Notes: generated by a model from the sequence alone, not told the origin. 8,351 nt of DNA from Candidatus Omnitrophota bacterium (GCA_028710385.1 JAQTUC010000063.1:1-8351), one strand, 5' to 3'. Shown: positions 1-6,691, counted from the stretch's first letter. Numbers and translations are program-made.

Positions 1-55
1 AATTAAATAACCCAAAAAATGTACTCAAAAATTAACCGGGATTGGAGAAAAGAAT

Positions 56-84
56 ATTTTGGCAGAGAAAGGTTTTTCTGTCAA
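56..84 (-). promoter_or_regulatory. Possible sigma70-type promoter downstream of the pilin gene
   Basis: A perfect TTGACA (79-84, minus strand) is followed, after 17 bases, by CAAAAT (56-61), which matches four of six -10 positions. It would start transcription near 48-50 toward the left edge. The spacer also holds a 7-bp hairpin (63-69 with 74-80) without a T-run after it, so it is not a clear terminator. No coding frame is visible in 1-117. Confidence 0.35.
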
Positions 85-117
85 GAAAAGCCTGTTACTT
101 TAAACCAACAGAAGATA

Positions 118-519
118 CTACTGATAATCTACAGTAGCAAAGAGACAGGCTGCTGATTGGCTTGTTCCGGTGTTTGCGCGGCACGTATATGTAATGCCGT
201 TATTTACTATGGTTCTGTCTGCAGCGCCGCGCGACATTATTATTATTCTGGGGTTGTAAGTATTTACAGTATTGCCGGTTACGGCAGCTAAGTTATAAAT
301 AACCTGGTTCCCTGCTGCCGGAAGCGCCTGCTCGCCCCGTCTTAAACGTTCAAAAGCATCTACTATTCCAGCTTGTGCGGAAAAATAGGCGCGGGTTCTT
401 TTGATTTTATGTTCTGCTGTGCGGGATTCAACTGTCATTAAATTAAGCGCAACAACTGCCAGAATAGTGATAACAACCATTATTCCGGAAACCATTATTA
501 AAACTAAACCTTTTTTCAT
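118..519 (-). CDS. PilX-like type IV pilus minor pilin
   Basis: A 133-residue protein with the look of a PilX N-terminal domain. After a short KKG start comes a long hydrophobic helix (about 5-29, GLVLIMVSGIMVVITILAVV), then a charged amphipathic helix with ESRTAEHKIKRTRAYFSAQAGIVDA, matching the PilX pattern of Ala- and Phe-containing AEAG-like residues. The Gly at position 4 could be a prepilin peptidase site, but the Glu found at position 5 of mature major pilins is absent, as in PilX and GspK. The C-terminal half is beta-like with two cysteines (C113, C125) that may pair. It is shorter than most PilX proteins. As the last gene of the operon it may be followed by more pilus genes beyond the window. 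No other pilus gene is seen here. Confidence 0.8.
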   Translation of the reverse strand: MKKGLVLIMVSGIMVVITILAVVALNLMTVESRTAEHKIKRTRAYFSAQAGIVDAFERLRRGEQALPAAGNQVIYNLAAVTGNTVNTYNPRIIIMSRGAADRTIVNNGITYTCRANTGTSQSAACLFATVDYQ

Positions 520-525
520 TGCGCA

Positions 526-532
526 CTCCTTT
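526..532 (-). promoter_or_regulatory. Strong Shine-Dalgarno of the PilX-like gene
   Basis: The minus strand reads AAAGGAG, 6 bases before the ATG at 519. It is the best ribosome binding site in the window and fixes the start of the pilin-like gene, which may be translated more strongly than its upstream neighbours. Confidence 0.75.
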
Positions 533-535
533 TTA

Positions 536-742
536 TTATGAGCCTTTACGCAGATTTATTCTGTACTCATTATCTTCAAAGCGCACAAGAACATGCCCCT
601 CTCTGGCAAGCCAGCCTAAGCTCATAAGGAGCACTTCCTTGGGTTTCTCTATGCCTGCAAAAAGCTGGGCAAGAGTCACTTCCCCGTGTTTATCAAGAAA
701 GTGCCAAATATCTCCAGCTCCAATACCTATTTCTGTAACCAT
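536..742 (-). CDS. Small winged helix-turn-helix protein (DUF2582-like)
   Basis: A 68-residue protein that fills one winged-helix domain and nothing else. The order is helix (IWHFLDKHGEVTLAQLFAGI), recognition-type helix (PKEVLLMSLGWLAREG) and a beta wing (HVLVRFEDNEYRINL). This matches the stand-alone winged-helix family DUF2582 (PF10771). Whether it binds DNA is not known; members lack effector domains. The ATG at 742 comes 1 base after the stop of the zinc-ribbon gene, and the pilin gene follows after 16 bases. Confidence 0.8.
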   Translation of the reverse strand: MVTEIGIGAGDIWHFLDKHGEVTLAQLFAGIEKPKEVLLMSLGWLAREGHVLVRFEDNEYRINLRKGS

Positions 743-743
743 C

Positions 744-959
744 TTATTTGTTTAAACTATTACAAAACGGACAACGCCAATATTTAAGACCCGACGAGAT
801 AAAATACAACGATGTACACACGCTGCACTTTTCTTTTTTAAGGTGCGTATCTTTTTTTATTGCGGTTTTCCTGCGTTCTTCAAGGAGCTCAATTACCACA
901 AGAATAGTAATTAATACACTGAATATTACCGTTAGAAAAACAGATAATTCAATTTTCAT
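744..959 (-). CDS. Membrane-anchored zinc ribbon protein, hypothetical
   Basis: A 71-residue protein with a strongly hydrophobic N-terminal helix (about 5-25), a charged linker with many Lys, Glu and Arg, and a C-terminal four-cysteine module: CSVC (C45, C48) and CPFC (C63, C66), 14 residues apart. This is a zinc-ribbon arrangement, expected to lie in the cytoplasm given the positively charged linker. The function is unknown. It is translated between two neighbours with gaps of 2 bases upstream and 1 base downstream, which strongly supports that it is real despite its small size. A plus-strand frame over the same DNA has no family signs. Confidence 0.75.
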   Translation of the reverse strand: MKIELSVFLTVIFSVLITILVVIELLEERRKTAIKKDTHLKKEKCSVCTSLYFISSGLKYWRCPFCNSLNK

Positions 960-961
960 GA

Positions 962-1525
962 TTATCTTACCACTGTCTCAACTTTTGTCCAGAGAAATCT
1001 GTTTTTTAAAAACATTGCAGCCTGCCTTGTGTAGTCCTGAGAAGACATATTAGTGCTTGAATTTACAGGAAGTTTAGTGGGAAAGGAAATAATTACTTTA
1101 CCATAAGGAGAAACAAAAGCCTTGTATTGTATTGTTTCTTTTTCCCAGCCTATCAGACTTTTTGGTTTTTCCCATAAATACAGATAATCTGTTTCTTTGG
1201 CGCTGTAAGCCGGAATATCCTGGCTTTCGCTGATTTTAAGTTGATCTTGTGCCAGGCCCTCTTTTTTAACCACAACAATAGGCTTTTCCAGAGAAGGCAA
1301 AAAGTAGGATTTATCTACAATTGAGGCCCTGCTAAAGTTAATCGCTCTGTCAAATTGAACAGGTCTATTGGTAATGAGCAGGTCCGTTTTAGTCAATATT
1401 TCCGGCCAGGAAAATATTGCCGGCGTGCCTGAAGCCTTAAGATAAAATGTAAAATAAGTAAGAAAAAAGGCGTGAAGGCACAGTGAAGCTATAAGGCAAA
1501 TCAATAAAATCCGCGTTTTATTCAT
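962..1525 (-). CDS. One-TM envelope protein with TonB-like C-terminal pattern, function unknown
   Basis: I do not recognise a firm family. The 187-residue protein has a short N-terminal cytoplasmic end, one hydrophobic helix (about 5-29, with SLCLHAFFLTYF, a style common in TonB-type proteins), then an extracytoplasmic region. A middle stretch with many Pro, Lys and Ser (about 50-125) precedes a C-terminal block (about 131-187) containing AFVSPYGKVIISF and RQAAMFLKNRFLW. This G-x-V strand followed by an amphipathic helix ending in an aromatic residue recalls the TonB C-terminal domain, but the match is by eye and weak. No lipobox is seen around the cysteines in the helix. It starts 7 bases after the dtd stop, with GAG just upstream, and ends 2 bases before the zinc-ribbon gene. 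Confidence 0.75.
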   Translation of the reverse strand: MNKTRILLICLIASLCLHAFFLTYFTFYLKASGTPAIFSWPEILTKTDLLITNRPVQFDRAINFSRASIVDKSYFLPSLEKPIVVVKKEGLAQDQLKISESQDIPAYSAKETDYLYLWEKPKSLIGWEKETIQYKAFVSPYGKVIISFPTKLPVNSSTNMSSQDYTRQAAMFLKNRFLWTKVETVVR

Positions 1526-1532
1526 GAAAGCT

Positions 1533-1976
1533 CTATATCTCTATGATTATATTAACAGGGCCTGCGCACTCAGTGTTTATGCTCATGGTTTTTCCAAATT
1601 CCCCGGAACTAACAGGTATCCCGCGCGCCCTAAGAAGAATAATCAGATTTTCAAACAATTTACACGCTAAATCCTGCGGCATCGCGTTTTCAATCGATGG
1701 CCGCCTGCCCTTATTAATATTAGCACAAAGAGTGAAATTGGGCACGCATAAAATTTCATAGTTTTTGTCTTTAACCGAATAATTCAATTTTTTGTTTTCG
1801 TCTTCAAAGATCCGGCAGTTTGTAATTTTTTCTGCCATGTTTTCCATGGTTGTGTCATTGTCATTTTTTTCGATGCCAACAAACACGACAATGCCATTAC
1901 CTATAGCGGCTGCCTGCCTGCTTTCTTCCGGAATAACTAAGTTTGCTTTTGACACGCGTAAGGCTATTGTTTTCAT
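1533..1976 (-). CDS. dtd: D-aminoacyl-tRNA deacylase, divergent active-site motifs
   Basis: Dtd removes D-amino acids, and also mischarged glycine, from tRNA, keeping translation chirally clean. The 147 residues match the family's usual length of about 145. Seen are the N-terminal ALRVSKANL with the conserved Arg (R7), VVFVGIEKND, CRIFEDENKKLNYSV, RRPS (91-94) and GPV near the C terminus. The two signature motifs are altered: SQFTLxA is PNFTLCA (79-85) and NxGPVT is CAGPVN (137-142). The Gly-Pro of the Gly-cisPro element is kept. Start is the ATG at 1976, 4 bases after the radical SAM stop, in an AT-rich spot with no clear ribosome binding site. A related deacylase with shifted specificity is possible. 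Confidence 0.9.
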   Translation of the reverse strand: MKTIALRVSKANLVIPEESRQAAAIGNGIVVFVGIEKNDNDTTMENMAEKITNCRIFEDENKKLNYSVKDKNYEILCVPNFTLCANINKGRRPSIENAMPQDLACKLFENLIILLRARGIPVSSGEFGKTMSINTECAGPVNIIIEI

Positions 1977-1980
1977 AGTT

Positions 1981-2892
1981 TTATTTTTTTACGCGGCACC
2001 CTTGCCATGTTTTTCTGCGCGCAAACTCCTCTTTAATAGCAGCGATTATACTGGTTTTATTGTTCATCCATAACGGCGCAACCAGCATTTTAGGGTCGCT
2101 GCTTGATATAAGCCGCAGCACTACTATATTTTCAGGAATATACTCAAGAAAGTCGCATACAAGTTTTATATAATCTTTCTCAGGCATAAGCGTAATTTTT
2201 CCTTCTTTATGCATTTCGTGTAATTTTGTTTCTTTAAAAATATGCAAAAGATGGAATTTTATCCCCTGAATATCAAGTTTAGATAATAACTTCGCTTCTT
2301 TAATTGCATTTTCATGGTTAACCCAGGGCAGGCCAAGAATTAAATGTATGCCTATGTTTATATCGTATTTTCTTGTAAGGTTTACCGCCTTTAAAAAATC
2401 TTCATAAGTGTGATTTCTGTTTAATTTTTCAAGTACGCTGTTGTTTGCGCTTTGAAGCCCGTATTCAATCCAGACCAGATAATCTTTCTGATATTGCGCT
2501 ATGATCTTTAGTTTTTCTTCATCAATGCAATCAGGCCGGGTTGAAATAAAAAGCCCGACGATCTCGGGAAAGTCCTTAATAACATCGTATTTTTCTTTTA
2601 ATTCTTCAGGGCTTGCGTATGTATTGCTGAATGCCTGAAAATACGCAAGGAATTTATTAACGCCGGATTTTTGCCTGTAGTATTTTATTGATTCTTCTAT
2701 CTGGCTTCTGATGTCTTTTGTTTTGCCGGTAAAAAGGCTAAAGCCTTTATTGTTGCAATAGATGCACCCTTCTTTGCTCAGCCGTCCGTCAATGTTCGGG
2801 CAGGCAAAACCCGCATCTATGCTTATGCGGTGCACCCTTTCGCCGAATTTTTCACGAAGGTATTTATTAAACGAATAATACGGTTCATTCAT
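1981..2892 (-). CDS. TIGR01212/YhcC-family radical SAM protein
   Basis: A 303-residue radical SAM enzyme of the Elp3-like group. The start RISIDAGFACPN with C31-x11-C43-x2-C46 provides the three cysteines for the [4Fe-4S] cluster, with the same spacing as E. coli YhcC. Further landmarks are a YFQAFSNTYA segment, VGLFISTRPDC, VWIEYGLQSAN, HLILGLPW and the C-terminal GIKFHLLHI. The reaction is not known for this family; coupling to QueH suggests, but does not show, a role linked to tRNA. The ATG at 2892 overlaps the queH stop (ATGA) and has AAGGGA 11 bases upstream, which settles the start. Dtd follows after 4 bases. Confidence 0.92.
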   Translation of the reverse strand: MNEPYYSFNKYLREKFGERVHRISIDAGFACPNIDGRLSKEGCIYCNNKGFSLFTGKTKDIRSQIEESIKYYRQKSGVNKFLAYFQAFSNTYASPEELKEKYDVIKDFPEIVGLFISTRPDCIDEEKLKIIAQYQKDYLVWIEYGLQSANNSVLEKLNRNHTYEDFLKAVNLTRKYDINIGIHLILGLPWVNHENAIKEAKLLSKLDIQGIKFHLLHIFKETKLHEMHKEGKITLMPEKDYIKLVCDFLEYIPENIVVLRLISSSDPKMLVAPLWMNNKTSIIAAIKEEFARRKTWQGCRVKK

Positions 2893-3440
2893 TTTTGCTT
2901 GTTTCCCTTAAGGTTTTGCCTTAAGCTGTAGCTGCATCCGCAATAATTCTGCCTGTAGACATTATGCGCTTTGGCAAATTCCATGGTCTTTTTAAAGCCG
3001 TCATTTTTTTTAAAATCTGCCGGCATAAAATGCGAGGCAGCGATTGCGGAACCTATTTCATTTATAATTTTGCTTTTTTTATGCGGGCTGACCGATAAGG
3101 TTGTTGTAAATAAATCACAACCGAGTTCAATTGTTTTACGAAAACTTTCCTCTAGGCGTATTTTGTAGCATAAATCGCAGCGCATACCTCCTTCTGGTTC
3201 ATTTGCGTATGCAGAACAAATTGAATCCCACTTGAGAGGCTCGTATAAACCGCTGTTAAATTTTACTGAATTAATATCGCAGACGTCTTTAGCCGCGTTT
3301 TCGCGTTTACTATATTCATTTTCCGGAAAAATATTAGGGTTATAGAAAAAACCTTCAACGCAGTAACCTTCCTCTTTAAGATGTTTTATGCACGCGAATG
3401 CGCAAACCCCGCAGCATATGTGTAGGAGCACTTTTTTCAT
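2889..3440 (-). CDS. queH: Epoxyqueuosine reductase QueH
   Basis: QueH carries out the last step of queuosine synthesis, reducing epoxyqueuosine in tRNA anticodons to queuosine; it is the non-homologous replacement of QueG. The 183 residues match the family (formerly DUF208). The conserved cysteines are all there: HICCGVC (C9, C10, C13) at the N terminus, RCDLC (C88, C91) in the middle and YCGC (C167, C169) near the end, serving an iron-sulfur cluster and a nearby iron. The motif FFYNPNIFPENEY is also typical. Upstream, GAGG stands about 10-11 bases before the ATG. The stop codon overlaps the next gene's start as ATGA, so translation of the two is coupled. No other queuosine gene is visible in the window. 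Confidence 0.94.
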   Translation of the reverse strand: MKKVLLHICCGVCAFACIKHLKEEGYCVEGFFYNPNIFPENEYSKRENAAKDVCDINSVKFNSGLYEPLKWDSICSAYANEPEGGMRCDLCYKIRLEESFRKTIELGCDLFTTTLSVSPHKKSKIINEIGSAIAASHFMPADFKKNDGFKKTMEFAKAHNVYRQNYCGCSYSLRQNLKGNKQK

Positions 3441-3465
3441 TTTTTTAAAACCTCTGAAGGATTGT

Positions 3466-4260
3466 TTATAGGCCCAAATAATCTTTGATGGTTACAAACT
3501 TAACCCGTTCCCGGGCTTTTGGCAATAATTTATGAAGCAAAAAGAAGGTTTTTTTTCTCGGGTGGGCTATGACTATAAGTTTCTGGTTTTCTTCGGCTTT
3601 TTTAATGAGTTCAAAAAATTTATTTTGCATTGCATTTACATCTTCTACTGCGTCAATGAAGCCGCCGTTACTATCGCAGACCACGCCCTCTTTCTTAGCT
3701 GCTTCGCAGGCTACTGAACTATTTGACGTGCGGCTGTCTATGAAAAAAAGGCCGTTATATTTGACCGCTTTCATAAGCTCTTTCATAAGCCTGGGGTCTT
3801 CGGTTGCGGCAGAACCCATATGGTTGTTTACGCCTATGGCAACGCGTATGTAGTTAAGGTAATATCTAAGAAGGGCGAGCCGCTCTCTTCTTGGCATAGA
3901 GCTGCTTATAAACTTGTATTTTGCGGTTTCGTATTTCTGCGCATTTTTTGGTTCAAGCGGAATATGAGTCATAACGCTGAAACCGTAAAGCTTTGCGGTC
4001 TGCGCAATGCTTTTTGAAAACTTAAGCCCGGGAATAATTGAAACCGTTACCGGTATATCCAGAGATTGAATTTCGGTTAAATCCCTTGGGCTTTCCCCCA
4101 AGTCATCAAAAATCAGGGCTATTTCCGGTTTTTTGGCCGGTGCCTCAGTGATTATGTTTTTTCCTGTGTGCTTAACTTTGGGTTTATAAAAATATTTATA
4201 AAATACCAAAGGCGCTGACACTATAAGAATAAATACAAATATTTTTGAAAGCTTATCCAT
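3466..4260 (-). CDS. Divergent polysaccharide deacetylase family protein (YibQ/Polysacc_deac_2), membrane anchored
   Basis: A 264-residue protein with an N-terminal hydrophobic segment (about residues 7-23), then a short linker and a divergent polysaccharide deacetylase domain on the outer face of the membrane. Family landmarks are IALIFDDLG (D52-D53), VTVSIIPG, MTHIPLEP (H99, E103), GVNNHMGS (N146-H147), FIDSRTSNSS (D175) and IAHP (H233). The fold is that of NodB-like enzymes, which remove acetyl groups from envelope glycans, but substrates of this branch are unknown. The start ATG at 4260 lies inside the end of the Rpe-like gene (8-base overlap) and is preceded by AAAGG about 8 bases upstream. 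QueH follows after 25 bases. Confidence 0.88.
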   Translation of the reverse strand: MDKLSKIFVFILIVSAPLVFYKYFYKPKVKHTGKNIITEAPAKKPEIALIFDDLGESPRDLTEIQSLDIPVTVSIIPGLKFSKSIAQTAKLYGFSVMTHIPLEPKNAQKYETAKYKFISSSMPRRERLALLRYYLNYIRVAIGVNNHMGSAATEDPRLMKELMKAVKYNGLFFIDSRTSNSSVACEAAKKEGVVCDSNGGFIDAVEDVNAMQNKFFELIKKAEENQKLIVIAHPRKKTFFLLHKLLPKARERVKFVTIKDYLGL

Positions 4261-4900
4261 TTAACAAACCTTTTATTTTAAGGAACGCTTCTTTTGGGTT
4301 TTCAGCCTTAAGTATCGCGCTTCCCACGCAAACATAATTTACTCCGCTTTCGGCAACTGTTTTAACATTTTCTGTCTTGACTCCGCCGTCTATGCCTGCG
4401 CATTTTTCCGGATACAGCGTTTTGAATTCCTTTATTTTGTCCAGCACTTCCGGAATAAATTTTGAGCCGTAAAATCCGGGTATAACTGACATAAAAAGCA
4501 CGCAATTTACCCTATTGATTAAAAATTCAAAATCTTTTATTTTGGTTGAGGGGTTAACTGCTATCCCCACTTCTAAATTCTGTTTTCTGATAGCGTCAAT
4601 TATTTTAAGATGGTTTTTTTCCTTTATTTCAAAATGAAAAATTACCCTGGTTGAGCCGGCATTTTTAAAAGCCTCAATCCATTCAAGGGGGTCTTCAACC
4701 ATTAAATGGGCTTCGCTTCTTATGGGAAAACGCATGCCGGAAAGGTCCTTAACGCTTATGCTTTTTGAAGGAACAAGCTTCCCGTCCATTATGTCTATCT
4801 GGGCATAATTACAGAATCCGGAGCAGATATCAAGCATGCGGCTAAGATTTTCTTTTTTATCCGTAAGAAGGGCCGGTACAACGTTTCTCTGTGTTCTCAT
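4253..4900 (-). CDS. rpe: Ribulose-phosphate 3-epimerase homologue with altered metal site
   Basis: A TIM-barrel protein of 215 residues, the normal length for ribulose-5-phosphate 3-epimerase of the pentose phosphate pathway. Clear family motifs are IDIMDGKLVP (residues 35-44), EAHLM (63-67), FMSVIPGFYG (136-145), IDGGV (170-174) and VGSAI for phosphate binding (192-196). The two catalytic Asp (D36 and D171) and the His of AHLM (H65) are kept. However, the first metal-ligand His of the usual HxDxMDG is Gln (Q34), the N-terminal SILSADF is changed to VPALLTD, and MSVNPGFGGQ is changed to MSVIPGFYGS. It may therefore bind metal differently or act on another sugar phosphate. It overlaps GH5 by 4 bases upstream and the deacetylase gene by 8 bases downstream. 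The family call is firm; the exact substrate is not. Confidence 0.85.
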   Translation of the reverse strand: MRTQRNVVPALLTDKKENLSRMLDICSGFCNYAQIDIMDGKLVPSKSISVKDLSGMRFPIRSEAHLMVEDPLEWIEAFKNAGSTRVIFHFEIKEKNHLKIIDAIRKQNLEVGIAVNPSTKIKDFEFLINRVNCVLFMSVIPGFYGSKFIPEVLDKIKEFKTLYPEKCAGIDGGVKTENVKTVAESGVNYVCVGSAILKAENPKEAFLKIKGLLNG

Positions 4901-6039
4901 TTTTTAAAAAACTCCTCTAGTTTTGAAATAATTGCTGAATTTGCGGTAAAATTTTTTGTCTGCCAAAAATCAGCAAGTATATTTTTTTCTTTTTTAAAAT
5001 CAACTGCATAGTTTTCCCATCCATAGACAGGGCCTTCCCTTTGCACGTATTTGTTATTTTGAATGTATTGGTATAATCCATCGGGAAATACCGAATTGGC
5101 AATTGCTTTATACGTCCAATAAGTATAGCTCATTTCAAATTCTTCAAATACCTTAAGGATGCTGTCTAGCCAGTTAAGTTCTCCCCAGAAACCGCCCCTC
5201 CAGTTTACTCCGAATTCCCCGACAAATATAGGCACGTTGTTATTCTTTGAAAATAAAAAGTAAGGCTCAAGATATTTTTTTATTTTTCCGCTGTCCCAGT
5301 GCTCGTTGTTTATTTTCCCGGGAAAGTTGTAACGGGGCACAAAATTAAAAGTGAATTCCAGGGGCTGATAGGTATGAATGCTTACGGAGATGTTTTCTCC
5401 AAGCAGGTCTTTTAAAAAATCTATGCGCTGCGCCCACAGGCTTCCTTCCAGAAATATTGTGTGTTTTTTATCTATGGCTCTGATGCGCTTTATGGCATCT
5501 TTATAGAACTTAGCAAGCAGGGTTGTTGGTTTTTTGCCAAGGACAGGCTCGTTTATGATGTCAAAACCTATTAATGCCGGTTCATCTTTAAACTGCGTAA
5601 CCAGCCTTTCCCATATCTTAAAAGTTTCTTTGCGGTATTTTTCTTTCTCCCAGAACAATGCTTTTCCTGTTGAGTCGCTGTGCCAGTCGCAATTCTGCGC
5701 TCCGGGCGCTGCATGCAGGTCAAGAATGATGCCCAGATTATATTTATTTGCCAAGGTAAATGCTTTTTTAAGGTATGAAACTCCGCCAGGCGTTTTTTCG
5801 GCAAGAAGACGGCAGTTAAAAGGAAGGCGTATGCAATTCGCTCCCATTGCGGATATGTTTTTGAAATCCTGTTCGTTTATGAAATTATCTCTGAATAAGC
5901 GCGTAAATTCTGTCAGCGCAGCGCCGCCGTTAACTTTTTTAAAATTTTGTTTAAAGACGTTCTCTGCTATATTCCTTCCCCCAAGAATATAACCTTCCAT
6001 CATTAGCCAACCGCCTAAATTCAGGCCTTTTAGTATCAT
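4897..6039 (-). CDS. Glycoside hydrolase family 5 (BglC/exo-1,3-glucanase-like), cytoplasmic
   Basis: A retaining beta-glycosidase of 380 residues with a (beta/alpha)8 fold expected. The protein begins directly with the domain start KGLNLGGWL, as in BglC/exo-beta-1,3-glucanase-like enzymes (COG2730). Visible active-site features are RLPFN (R71), DLH (D107-H109), IINEP with the acid/base Glu E164, HTY (H222-Y224), VGEFG with the nucleophile E275, and YWTY with W308. There is no signal peptide or membrane segment, and no room for one because the nth stop lies 4 bases upstream, so it probably works in the cytoplasm on imported or recycled beta-glucosides. The exact substrate cannot be read from sequence. 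Its last codons overlap the ATG of the Rpe-like gene (ATGA), and the Glu-Glu codons near its C terminus supply that gene's ribosome binding site. Confidence 0.9.
   Translation of the reverse strand: MILKGLNLGGWLMMEGYILGGRNIAENVFKQNFKKVNGGAALTEFTRLFRDNFINEQDFKNISAMGANCIRLPFNCRLLAEKTPGGVSYLKKAFTLANKYNLGIILDLHAAPGAQNCDWHSDSTGKALFWEKEKYRKETFKIWERLVTQFKDEPALIGFDIINEPVLGKKPTTLLAKFYKDAIKRIRAIDKKHTIFLEGSLWAQRIDFLKDLLGENISVSIHTYQPLEFTFNFVPRYNFPGKINNEHWDSGKIKKYLEPYFLFSKNNNVPIFVGEFGVNWRGGFWGELNWLDSILKVFEEFEMSYTYWTYKAIANSVFPDGLYQYIQNNKYVQREGPVYGWENYAVDFKKEKNILADFWQTKNFTANSAIISKLEEFFKK
4912..4917 (-). promoter_or_regulatory. Ribosome binding site of the Rpe-like gene inside the GH5 coding end
   Basis: GAGGAG on the minus strand lies 11 bases before the ATG at 4900. 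The same bases encode two Glu near the GH5 C terminus. Together with the ATGA stop-start overlap this indicates translational coupling and supports the chosen start. Confidence 0.7.
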
Positions 6040-6043
6040 AATT

Positions 6044-6691
6044 TTAACGGTGTTTTTTAACTCCTATGCGTTTGCAATTGTTGTACGCATTACATTTGCT
6101 GCAAAACGGCGAAACAGGCACACAGATATTTTGTCCGAATACAACTAAAATTGAATTAAGCTTTATCCAGTATTGCTTAGGTATGAGTTTGTATAAAGCA
6201 AATTCAGTTTCAGCCGGATTTTTTGTTTTAACTAGGCCCAGGCGGTTGCATATTCTATGCACATGCGTGTCAACGCATATGGACGGGATATTGTAACCTA
6301 GCCCAAGTACTAGATTGGCAGTTTTTCTGCCTACTCCGTTAAGCAAGAGTAATTGTTCAATTTCTCTTGGGACTTTCCCTGAAAATTTACTTATTATGTC
6401 CCGGGAGATTCCTTTTATGGTTTTTGCCTTGTTTCTGTAAAAACCAGCGGGGTAAATAAGCCGTTCAATACGCTTTTCGGTTAATTTAACCATTTTTCCG
6501 GGGGTATCAGCCGCTCTAAAGAGCCGTTTGCTTACCTTGTCTGTTACTGCATCTTTTGTGCGCAGGCTTAAAATGCAGGCAATCAGTATTTTAAACGGCG
6601 TATCTTTCCTGTAGTCTTCCTCAAGCAGCGGCAAACCATATTTTTTCGCCTGTTTCTCAATGAGCTGTATGATGCGCAATGCCTTATTCAT
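6044..6691 (-). CDS. nth: Endonuclease III (DNA glycosylase/AP lyase)
   Basis: Base-excision repair enzyme that removes oxidised pyrimidines and cuts the abasic site. At 215 residues it matches the usual length. The helix-hairpin-helix LNGVGRKTAN carries the expected catalytic Lys (K123), and the catalytic Asp is D141 in VDTHVHR. The C-terminal iron-sulfur loop has the standard C-x6-C-x2-C-x5-C spacing (C190, C197, C200, C206). The early motif reads LSLRTKD (residues 41-47) rather than the LSAQATD of E. coli Nth, so the Gln that enters the DNA helix is replaced; similar LSQRTRD forms occur in other Nth-family branches. The ATG at 6691 has little Shine-Dalgarno sequence. The GH5 gene starts 4 bases after the stop codon, so the two are surely cotranscribed. 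Confidence 0.95.
   Translation of the reverse strand: MNKALRIIQLIEKQAKKYGLPLLEEDYRKDTPFKILIACILSLRTKDAVTDKVSKRLFRAADTPGKMVKLTEKRIERLIYPAGFYRNKAKTIKGISRDIISKFSGKVPREIEQLLLLNGVGRKTANLVLGLGYNIPSICVDTHVHRICNRLGLVKTKNPAETEFALYKLIPKQYWIKLNSILVVFGQNICVPVSPFCSKCNAYNNCKRIGVKKHR

Noticed and set aside
118..137. Inverted repeat CTACTG/CAGTAG at the pilin stop codon
   Set aside because: Only a 6-bp stem with an 8-base loop inside coding sequence and no T-run after it on the minus strand; not a credible terminator.
3569..3853. 94-residue plus-strand frame
   Set aside because: Antisense to the polysaccharide deacetylase domain and without any coherent domain.
5534..5992. 152-residue plus-strand frame
   Set aside because: Antisense shadow of the GH5 gene, whose catalytic motifs are intact; no family signs or ribosome binding site.
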